Below, piece after piece: positions 23,909 to 32,128 of a stretch of 64,000 nucleotides of DNA; the stretch's first letter is position 1, and each line of letters starts with the position of its first letter. The notes below the pieces were generated by a model. The model saw only the letters and a program-made list of their open reading frames with translations, was not told the origin of the DNA and did no database searches. Made by a program: the position numbers and the translations under genes. This DNA is from Eleusine coracana subsp. coracana (lineage: Eukaryota; Streptophyta; Magnoliopsida; Poales; Poaceae), in NCBI GenBank assembly GCA_032690845.1, contig CM064417.1, positions 21,492,808 through 21,556,807 of the forward strand, in the 5' to 3' direction.

Positions 23909-24833
23909 TGATGTGGACAAGGGTTCCCGATCTTCCGAAAGGTTCTTGGTAAGTTGATTTGGTCGGAGGCGACACACAAATCGATCCGGCTTCAGAACAG
24001 CACGTTCTAAACCCCGCAATCGCAGCACGACGTCTCCTCTGGTTATCAACTGTCCAAAAGACGATTGACCTCGCCGAGAAGCCTAATCCCTGCCTGCGAA
24101 TCAAGAACACAAGCAAGAACAACGAAGAATGCAACACAATTGCAGATGTATGATTAAACTCTCGAAGTTGGGGTCTCACAAACCGATGAACGGTGAAACT
24201 GTTTATGAACAGAATTGATCTAAGCAAAACCCCCAACCCTAATGGTGCGGTGGCGGCTGTATATAAAGACCCTAGGGTCGTGCAAGACCCTCTGGACGCG
24301 CCCCTAATTGGGCTCAACTAGATACAAAGTCCAAAGGCAAAAAATAGGCGACGCAGCACCGACACAGATTCTGGACTCTCTCTTGTTTTGACGATTCCCG
24401 ATGACTCCGAATGAATTTTGACATGAGGACGGAGGCATTGGAAAGGTCTTCTCCTTATCTTTCCGTGCATATGTAAAACGTCTAAATCCGAGTCCGTATG
24501 CGTCCTGGGCGACCGTTTTAGTACAGACTGGTCCTGGGCCCCAAAACAGACTCGAAGTCGGTTTTGATTGGGCCTCCAATTTGGCTTCCAAGCCCTTGCT
24601 GGTCCTCCACGTTCCCAACTCCTTCTCCCATCATCTCCTGGTCCTCTCCATGGTTTCTAATCATAAAATAATCATTAGGTAGCAAACCATTCTCAAAAGT
24701 AACATATAGCAAAGAACGTAGGAACGAGCTCACCTCTAAATTTAGTTGTCGTGCACGAGCTCTAGTCATTGGACCTTGCAAGTCCAGATTTGGAGAAGTG
24801 TTGTGTGTATCCATAGGAGTGATGTCCTCATCA
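23909..24833 (-). repeat. Copy 1 5' LTR with promoter TATA box
   Basis: 925 bp, the partner of 17055-17966. A TATA-like box reads TTTATATACA on the minus strand at about 24259-24268, so transcription should start within the next 30 or so bases. The LTR also keeps an open frame matching the pol C-terminus (MTRARARQLNLEVSSFLRS) that the 3' LTR copy has lost to a stop. Confidence 0.92.
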
Positions 24834-25145
24834 CCGTGCGTCGACCGTTGAGGCGGGGCTCAGGGACGAGGACGGGGGCCGCGGCGGCGGTGCTCAGAGA
24901 AGGACGAGGAGGCCCGCGTGGGGACCGTCGAGGCACTCAGGGAGGGGGCCGGCGGCAGCGGTGCTCGGGGACGAGGAGGGGCCCGATGCGGTGGCGCTTG
25001 GGGACGAGGAGGGGGCTCGCGGTGGCAGTGCTCGGGGATACATGAGGGGGGCCCATGGCGGTGGTGCTCGGGGAGGCGTCGGAGAGGGCACGAGGAGACG
25101 GAGGGCGGCGACGGATTGGGGCAGCCTCACGGCGTATGAAAGCAA
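24834..25145 (-). pseudogene. Putative first exon (Pro-rich) of the second CACTA gene
   Basis: The minus strand opens with a Met at 25145 (MLSYAVRLPQSVAALR) followed by Pro/Ser/Ala-rich repeats. It is made of the same GC-rich units as 16570-17054, from which the nested gypsy separates it. A TATA box lies 36 bases upstream. I infer this was the 5' exon of the gene at 11.6-15.0 kb, or of a TNPA-like transcript. The connection is not proven. Confidence 0.45.
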
Positions 25146-25180
25146 ACTCTGGGATTAGGGTTAGGGGCCCGCTGCGCGTT

Positions 25181-25190
25181 GCTTATATAG
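25181..25190 (-). promoter_or_regulatory. TATA box of an internal CACTA promoter
   Basis: The minus strand reads CTATATAAGC, followed downstream by CCCTAACCCTAATCCC and the Met at 25145. Subterminal-type repeats lie directly upstream (25200-25395). Together these look like a minus-strand promoter for the second CACTA gene. Confidence 0.55.
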
Positions 25191-25199
25191 GGGGAGTCC

Positions 25200-25395
25200 T
25201 TATTAGCGGCGGTTCACAAAGCACACCGCCACTACAAAGGAATAGCAGCGGGTGGCTATGCGAACCGCCGCTAAAAAGCCGTGGTGTTTTTTCTTTTATA
25301 TAACAGGGGAGTCCTTATTAGTGGTGGTTCACAAAGCACACCACCGCTACAAAGGAATAGCGGCGGGTGGCTATGCGAACCGCCGCTACAACCCT
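25200..25395. repeat. Internal copies of CACTA subterminal-type repeats
   Basis: Two units of about 115 bp, each with TTAG(C/T)GG(C/T)GGTTCACAAAGC and ending GGCTATGCGAACCGCCGCTA. They resemble the TAGCGGCGG arrays at the element ends but sit 5 kb inside, upstream of the internal TATA box. They may let a transposon-encoded DNA-binding protein act on this promoter (inference). Confidence 0.8.
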
Positions 25396-25823
25396 ATTGT
25401 TGATTTTCTAAAAATTATACTATTGATTTTTTTATAAATAATATCTTAGCCCTGTAATTTTACAAAAGAACCCCTGAGTTCATTATAATTAATTATATTT
25501 TACTTTTGTACACTTAGGCCCTTGTACTTAATTAAAATTATGTTTAGGTCCTAAACTTTTGCAGAAACAACCCTATACTTTTTATTAATTACATTTTAGT
25601 CCTAATATTTTACACTTTAATTCTTGTATTTTTATAAAATTACAAATAGGTCCATAAACACTTCTATATTTACCTTTTAGCCCCTATAACTTCAAACTAC
25701 ATGATGCTTATAAAAATAAGTTACACAATCTTTATATTCAAATAAACATAAATTACATAGAACATAATACAAGGTTCGAATAATAAAAGATACTTAACAA
25801 AATAAAATTACATGATGCTTGAG
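25396..25823. other. AT-rich spacer downstream of the transposase gene
   Basis: Non-coding and AT-rich. It contains repeated phrases of the type TTTAG(T/C)CC(C/T)(A/T)(A/G)TA spaced along the strand. It lies between the 3' end of the TNP2-like gene and the internal promoter. Confidence 0.5.
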
Positions 25824-28800
25824 TTATCCTTGAACGACTTTTCCTTGGCAGTGATCGGTGCGCATGTAGGGCATTCCGCCAGCAAAGGAGAGTCTTGCTT
25901 CCAAAATTTTAAAATTTTTTGGATCTATGAAACATGACACCTCGTCATATTGATTGTAGTCATCTCGATCCTCCACATTCTCCACTCTAACAATTCTTTG
26001 TTTACCTGGAACAACAATGTATTTCTTTTCGTCCTTTGGATCAAGTACATAAAACACCTGTTCCACGGTCTTAGCAAGTATCCAAGGCTCATCTTTATGA
26101 CCAACATTGTTAAGATCAACAATTGTGAAACCATATTCATCTATCTCGATGACATTAGGGTGCTTCACCCATTTGCATTTAAATATGGGAACCTATAAAT
26201 TTGCACCGTAATCTAGCTCCCATATTTTCTCAATGTACCCGTAATACGAGGTCGTCTGGTTCTCTTCGTCAATGGCTTCTACTCGTACACCGTTGTTTTG
26301 ACACTTGCTCTTCTTATCCTTCTGTTGAGTGTAGAAGGTAAAACCATTAATGTCGTATGCCTGAAAGGTAACCGCGGTTCTTCTCGGGCGATTAGCTAAC
26401 TTTCCCAATATTTTCTCTTCCATGGACTCGACACTTGAAAGATCTAGGGAGCTAAACCATGATGTGAAAGAGCGCTTGTGCTCGTCTATGATCCATTTAT
26501 CCGTTGCATCCTTGTTATTTTGGCGGAGCTCTAACAGATGTTTCTCAAAGTACGGTCCCATAATCTGCGTCTGTTGCAATACGCTGAAATATGCTTGGTC
26601 CACTCGTTTGAAGTCATGGTCGATGAACGATCTACATCCTTTCATACCTTTTCTAGATAATCTACCCTCATGACGAGACACGGGGAGACCAATTGATCTG
26701 CTACCATCATTAATGTAATATGAGCAACATTCGATGATCTCCTCAGTTGTATAGCCCTTGATCATAGAACCCTCTGGATGTGAACGAGTACGTACATAGC
26801 GTTTCAATACATACATGAACCTCTCAAATGGAAACATCTAATGCAGGTAGATGGGCCCAATGCAGAGATCTGGTCAACAATATGAATCATAAAGTGTTCC
26901 ATCGTATCGAAAAAGGATGGAGGGAATACCATCTCAAGTATGCACATTGTTTCCTTCATGTGGATCCGTAGGTCATTTAACTCGTCTTTAGTTATGACCT
27001 TCTTCGATACCGCGTTAAAGAAGTAGCAAAGGCGAGTTACAGCCAACTTCAGCCATGGTGATTTAACAGCTCTGATAGCAATAGGGAGAAACACCGAAAG
27101 CATTATGTGGCAATGGTGAGTGTTGTACCCACTTATCTTTAATTCTTCCATATTTACAAGATTCTTGATATTCGATGAGAAACCCGTCGGTACTTTAATC
27201 CTACTAAAGAACTTACAGAATGTTGTTTTCTCCTCAATAGTAAGTGCATAGGCTGTTGGGGGGGGGGGGGGGGGGGGAGAAAGTACTTTCCATTTGCTCT
27301 TTCTTGCGGATGGAGCTCTGATCTTATTCCCATCACTACAAGATATCTACGTGCGTTGAGTCCATCCTTTGTCTTACCGGGTTGGTCGAGTATAAGTCCA
27401 CTACTACTATCAAATACACCCTTCCCAATATGCATCCAGTCGAAGGCATGATTCACTTCCAATTCTTTCCAATAATTGAAATATACGAAGAAAATGGATT
27501 TCTTCTTAAACGGCGTGAGACCTTTTGCCTTTTTGGCTCCTTTCACCGGCTTTTCAAAAACAACACTAATATTTTTAACAAGGTCAAACATGACTCTGCC
27601 AGTAGAACGTCGAGGTTCTGTGTTGTTCTCAACTTTGCCATCAAAGTGTCTAGCCATCACGCGATACCTGTGTTTTACTGGTAAGAATCGGCGGTTTCGC
27701 GTATACACTAGCTTCTGGGATGCTGGAAGGTACACATGGGATGTATCATCAACACATATGAAACATGCTGCCTTTCCTTTGACCTGTCCTAATAGCACCC
27801 TTAGTGTCGGGGAATCACTTATCGTGCAAAAAATAATTGCTCTGAGCGTGAAGTACTCTCTTCGATACTCATCCCATATACGGACCCCCTCCAACCATAG
27901 TTTTTGCAGGTCTTCGAACAATGATACTAAGAACACGTCTATGTCATTACTAGGTTCTTTAGGCCCAGATATAAGAGTGGTCAGCAGTAGGTACTTACGC
28001 TTATGGCATAACCATGGTGGAATGTTGTACATTGCTAGTATCACTGGCGAAGTGCTATGCGGATTCCTCATTTGACCGAATGGGTTCATCCTGTCTGTAC
28101 TCAATGCAAACCATATGTTCCTTTCCTCAATAGAGAAGTCTCGATGATCCTCATCAAACTTTTTCCACTGTGTACCATCTGCGGGATGCCTGAGCTTACC
28201 GTCCCCCTTACGTGCATGCCATGTCATCATTGTCGCATCTCTAGGGTTGGCGAACAAGCGTCTGATGCGATCGACCACGGGTAAGTACTACATGACTAAG
28301 GCAGGAACCTTACTGTCATCACTGTCATCGACGATAGAACTTCTTTTCTTCTTTCTTCCCTTAGTTGTATTCTTCACGCCACCATCGGCATCACAATCGT
28401 TGTTCCTCTTGTAACGGCTGCATTTGCACCTTGGGCATCTCACAACGTACTGATGCTCCTTTCGATACAATATGCAATAATCACGCGTGAATTTTTTGCA
28501 CGCCCAACGAAAGTGGGGAAATCAGCTTCTTAGCAATGTATGTTGTCCTTGGCAACAAGTTGGGCTTCAGCAGCGCATCGAAAATAAGTTCTAACAAATC
28601 TGTGAAACTAGCATCCGACCAGCCTTGCATGGCCTTCAACTTTATCAGCTCAAGTACAGTATGCAATACGGTGAACTCTTTACCACATCCCTTAGATTCA
28701 TCATATAATGGATCCTTTGATGCTTTCTCTATTCTATGAAAATTATCAAACCCTTTAGTTGTACCGGCATTGATCAACACATGCGGCTCAATGTGACACA

Positions 28801-29185
28801 ACAACTCCTCAACATCAAAATCAGCTTCACCAGGTGAATCCATCGCATCCGCACCAGGTGAATTGACAATCTCGACTTCAACTTCAATATGCACATCAAA
28901 TTCCATATCAACCATACTATTCTCACCATGTTTTGTCCATCTCGTGTACCCCTCAACAAAATCTCTCCGCACCAACTGTGACTTTATTACTTCTATATCA
29001 TTCCACAGCTTCTGATTTTTGCAATCAAAACACGGACAATATATATCAGTCGTCCATTCGCGTCGAGCATGTTGTGCGGCCGCTTCGATGAATTTGGAAA
29101 CTTCTCGTAAAAATATTGGACCCGGTCTTGGTGCCTCGTACATCCAAGATCTATCCATCGCGAACGGCCTTGAATGGAAACCCAA
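25824..29185 (-). pseudogene. TNP2/TNPD-like CACTA transposase
   Basis: Minus strand, start near 29160 (MDRSWMYEAPRPGPIFL, the transposase-associated domain typical of TNP2 proteins). Next come an acidic linker and the transposase_21 core (TLRVLLGQVKGKAACFIC). After that are a DUF4218-type block (MHLLLRRKQ-region, then IHMKETMCILEMVFPPSFF and PFERFMYVLKRYVRTRSHPEGS) and a DUF4216-type block (YDINGFTFYT, VPIFKCKW, EPWILAKTVEQVFYV). This is the DNA-cutting protein of En/Spm-type elements. Breaks: a 1-base deletion near 28485, a TAG at 28279 where Trp is expected, a frame change at a 20-base C run (27258-27277), a frameshift plus Trp-to-TAG near 26835-26850, and a TAG at 26193-26195 where Gln is expected. 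It is inactive as it stands. Confidence 0.9.
27258..27277 (+). repeat. Poly-G(20) homopolymer inside the transposase gene
   Basis: Twenty consecutive G on the plus strand (C on the coding strand). The reading frame of the transposase changes across it, and the translated polyproline does not fit the family. Confidence 0.9.
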
Positions 29186-29239
29186 AAATTATTAAAATTT
29201 ATTAATTAAATATGTGTGACAAAAAATTTAAATATTCAC

Positions 29240-29270
<31 letters not shown>

Positions 29271-29271
29271 G

Positions 29272-29309
<38 letters not shown>

Positions 29310-29990
29310 TATTGAATATTACATGAAGTGAAAAATATTATGCAAGATAAAATGAAACAAACATCAAATTATTTTATATATTATTTAACTTTTATCACCA
29401 TCTAGCCAAAAAATATTAGAAATTAATTAATTAATTATGTGTAACAAAAAATTTAAATATTAACTAAATATATAAACATTAAAAAATAATATACATGAAC
29501 TGAGAAATATCATGCAAGGTAAAATAAAACAAATATTAAATTATTTTATATATTATTTAACTTTTATCAAGAGATAATAAAATAATTATCATCCCTCTTG
29601 TCCTAATACTACTTTCTCTCTCTTTTAAAAACCAAACTAGATCTAGATTCCTATTGACATAAAACAAGCTAAATATAATAATTTTTTTGTATAGTGATGA
29701 AAAGAGATGATGTATGCCTTCATAAACTTCAACTATAACCAAGTAGAACCATCCAAATCAAACGAATTTAGCTAAAATTTGATGAAAATCTAACAAACTT
29801 AAAACCCAAAATTCTACTTAATTTCAAAATGAGAGCACCAAAAAAAACCAATGGGATGAGTTCCCCTTACCTCAGAGAGCAAATTTCTGCAAAAAAAAAA
29901 TGAACTCAAAACCTCCCCTCCCTTGATTTTCGTGATTTGCCCAATTTTCGGACCGTCACTGTTCGAGTGAGGGCCAGAGCTGTCCGAACG
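29186..29990. other. CACTA 5' region with (TA)n microsatellite
   Basis: AT-rich sequence upstream of the transposase start, including an imperfect (TA)n/(TATG) run at about 29239-29312 and two diverged copies of the TTAAATATT..ATTATTTTATATATTATTTAAC block (near 29213-29392 and 29450-29560). It likely holds the 5' UTR and/or an intron. Confidence 0.5.
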
Positions 29991-29992
29991 CG

Positions 29993-30002
29993 GCTTTTAT
30001 AG
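29993..30002 (-). promoter_or_regulatory. Possible TATA box of the transposase gene
   Basis: The minus strand reads GGCTATAAAAGCCGC around these positions, between the right subterminal repeats and the transposase. This is the normal promoter position in En/Spm-like elements. Confidence 0.5.
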
Positions 30003-30024
30003 CCTGGCACTTTATAGTGGCCAT

Positions 30025-30227
30025 TGGCATTGTCAATCGCCGCTAGTATTCCCTACATAGCGGCAGTTGACAATGTCAACCGCCGCTATAAACCTGGACC
30101 ATTTATAGCGGCGGTTGACAATGTTAACCGCCGTTATAGGAGGTCTGTAGCGGCGGCTCACACCACGGCAGACCCTCCTAGGCCTGTAGCTGCGGCTCAC
30201 TTTGGACCGCGCCGCTGCGGCCTTTGG
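30025..30227. repeat. CACTA right subterminal repeats
   Basis: Several copies of TAGCGGC(G/A)GTTGACAATG and its inverse, GTCAACCGCCGCTATA, plus variants ending GCCGTTATAGGAGG. They are the counterpart of the left array at 11176-11430. Confidence 0.88.
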
Positions 30228-30261
30228 GCTACCGCCACTACAGAGCCTATTTGTGGTAGTG
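30228..30261 (-). repeat. CACTA right terminal inverted repeat
   Basis: The minus strand reads CACTACCACAAATAGGCTCT and continues TGTAGTGGCGGTAG. The TSD TTG follows at 30262-30264. Confidence 0.92.
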
Positions 30262-31087
30262 TTGCCTCTTTCTTTTTCTACAGGAATTCTTCTCTATGGA
30301 CGGCGAGAACGTTGCATTGTGCGGTTGATTATCACATTCATATTTCTGCTTCATTAACTCTGCAAATTAAACTAAGTTTGTGCATCATGTGGCTGTGCAT
30401 GTTTCTTGTGTCAAATTAAAACAGGCCGGGGAGAGTAGAAGCCGGTGTTTTGGAATTGCGAAGAAGTACAAGGGCGAGATCACAACGGCGTTCGAGTAGC
30501 AGATACGAGAGCTGAGCAAGTCCTGCTCCCGAGGTGGCGGATCAGGTTTTTCGGAGTGGATGATGAAGCCGTACTTCTAGCCTCACCGGTAATAGCCGTG
30601 CCACAACAACCGTCGGTCCGTCACTACGAGATGTCCGACGACGACGAGTGTCCGCACCCCCAAAAACTTTAGTGATTATTGCGCACCTCCCAAAACCATG
30701 GATGTTGATCGGCCTGACCAACATCACGCACGTAAGCATGCATATTTTCTTCTTTCTCTTTTTGTCTATGATTAATCCAAAACTCATGGTTCGACAACGT
30801 CAAAACGACGTGTAGCTGATGTTGCCCGGTATATACTCACCACGCGTAGGTGTAGGGCTCCTTGACGGCACCAAGCTACAACACCCGCGCCACGAAAATC
30901 TCCACCATCGTGCAGGGCAACGACTACACCATGCAACGCGACCCTCGTTGGCATAAGATTTTATGACACCTTACGTACAGACAATCCGTGTTCTTCCTTG
31001 GCTGTAGAGGGCTGGAAGAGGCGGATACGTTCCGAACTGGACTCTAATAATATAGTTTCCTTCCCATAATTTGTGGAGGTGGAGAAC
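30262..31087. other. Intergenic DNA with a possible gene relic
   Basis: DNA to the right of the CACTA. On the plus strand near 30458-30580 a frame reads KKYKGEITTAFE, stop (TAG), QIRELSKSCSRGGGSGFSEW. It looks more like ordinary protein than chance but matches nothing I recognise. A GGTAAT donor-like site follows near 30589. No complete gene can be supported. Confidence 0.3.
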
Positions 31088-31420
31088 TCGTACAATGGTA
31101 TGAGAGCCGTCTCATACTCTTAAATTTAAACGCATGAGGTGGTTGCTATGCGAAATAACCATCTCTTTCTCACATCACCCTCTCTCTCTTTCAAATTATC
31201 AAAAATCCTATGTAGCAATACATAAGACGACCTATGAGACAGGTACAATGCTATACGTAGATAGTCTTATAGGTCGTCTCATACATTGCCACATAGTATT
31301 TTTGATGATGTGGAAGAGAGAGATGATGGTGTGAGAAAGAGATGGTTGTTTCGCGTAGCAACCACCTCATATGCTTAAATTTAGGAGTATGAGACGGCTC
31401 TCACACCATTATACGAGTTC
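31088..31420. mobile_element. Foldback MITE
   Basis: Long inverted repeat. The left arm starts GAACTCGTACAATGGTATGA and the right arm ends with its near complement (ACACCATTATACGAGTTC). The arms also match over TTAAATTTA, the GGTGGTTGCTA segment and GAGAAAGAGATGGTT. The whole element can fold into one hairpin of roughly 330 bp. No coding capacity. Confidence 0.8.
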
Positions 31421-31864
31421 TAATAGTCTTTTAATCTATAAATATTCATTTTTATATCCACAAATTAAGAAGTCATATAATTAATAGAAGACAACTAACA
31501 AAGCAACCACCTCATATGCTTAAATTTAGGAGTATGAGACGGCTCTCATACCATTATACGAGTTCTAATAGTCTTTTAATCTATAAATATTCATTTTTAT
31601 ATCCACAAATTAAGGAGTCATATAATTAATAGAAGACAACTAACAAAACCATCTATTGTATAAGTCGTTTCATAACCCGTCTTAATGACAAGTACATTGA
31701 TGTTGTTTTATAAATCGTCTCATGCATGCCACGTAATCTTAAGACGGGTTATGAGACGATTTATACAATAGATGGTTTTATTAGTTGTCTTCTATTAATT
31801 ATATAATTTTTTAATTTATGGATATAAAAAGGAATACTTATGGATTAAAAGACTATTAGAACTC
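31415..31864. mobile_element. Second foldback MITE with duplicated arm
   Basis: The arm from GAGTTCTAATAGTCTTTTAA (31415) is inverted at 31783-31864, ending TAAAAGACTATTAGAACTC. The left arm is present twice in direct tandem: the segment 31368-31500 repeats at 31502-31640. An inner palindrome (CCATCTATTGTATAAGTCG, inverted near 31760) completes the hairpin. It abuts the preceding foldback element. Confidence 0.78.
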
Positions 31865-32128
31865 CTAAAATAGCTCGGCAGAGCCATCATGGTTTGGCAG
31901 ACTGCACAGCTAATAGGTAGTATATATATAGTATATATAGATTAGATATTCCCCGAAAAAGAAGTGTATTTTGAAACCGACCATAATTGTCACCTGCATT
32001 GTTTAGCAGTTTCCTTTCCTTCCGCACACATTCTCTCTTCAAAATCCGCCAGCAAATCCTGCTAGCATCACCAATTCCTTCCGACAAATCCTCCCCCACT
32101 TCGATCCGACGGTATCGCCGCCGTCGCC
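31865..32128 (+). promoter_or_regulatory. Proximal promoter / 5' UTR of the cyclin-T gene
   Basis: The 264 bases between the MITE stack and the start codon. They include an imperfect TATATATATAG stretch at 31920-31940 that could act as a TATA region, then a pyrimidine-rich leader up to the ATG at 32129. No upstream ATG-led long frame is seen. Assignment rests on position. Confidence 0.45.

Larger units (their letters stand above)
17055..24833 (-). mobile_element. Ty3/gypsy (CRM-like) LTR retrotransposon, copy 1, nested in the CACTA
   Basis: Full-length element of 7,779 bp on the minus strand. It is bounded by TGATGTGG at 17055 and CCTCATCA at 24833, and flanked by the 5-bp duplication CCGTG (17050-17054 and 24834-24838). 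It has two LTRs, a primer-binding site, a polypurine tract and one gag-pol frame. Its LTRs differ at about 21 sites plus an indel by my hand count (about 2.3%), so the insertion is fairly recent and younger than the CACTA host. The long coding frame, CRM-type LTR start (TGATGAGG on the coding strand) and pol reading into the LTR place it near the CRM chromovirus clade. That placement is inferred. Confidence 0.93.
11157..30261 (-). mobile_element. Complete CACTA (En/Spm) DNA transposon with nested gypsy insertion
   Basis: The right end, read inward on the minus strand, is CACTACCACAAATAGGCTCT. The left end is CACAACAACAAAAAAGGCTT. They align over about 33 bases, through TGTAG(T/C)GG(C/T)GGTAG. 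The element is flanked by a 3-bp direct repeat, TTG at 11154-11156 and at 30262-30264, the target length of CACTA elements. Inside are GC-rich subterminal repeats at both ends, a TNP2-like transposase, a second Ptta/En/Spm-type gene with a Ulp1-like domain, and a 7.8-kb gypsy element. Without that insertion and its duplicated target it is about 11.3 kb. Both genes are disrupted, so it is probably not autonomous now. The left end is degraded (CACAA for CACTA). Confidence 0.93.
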
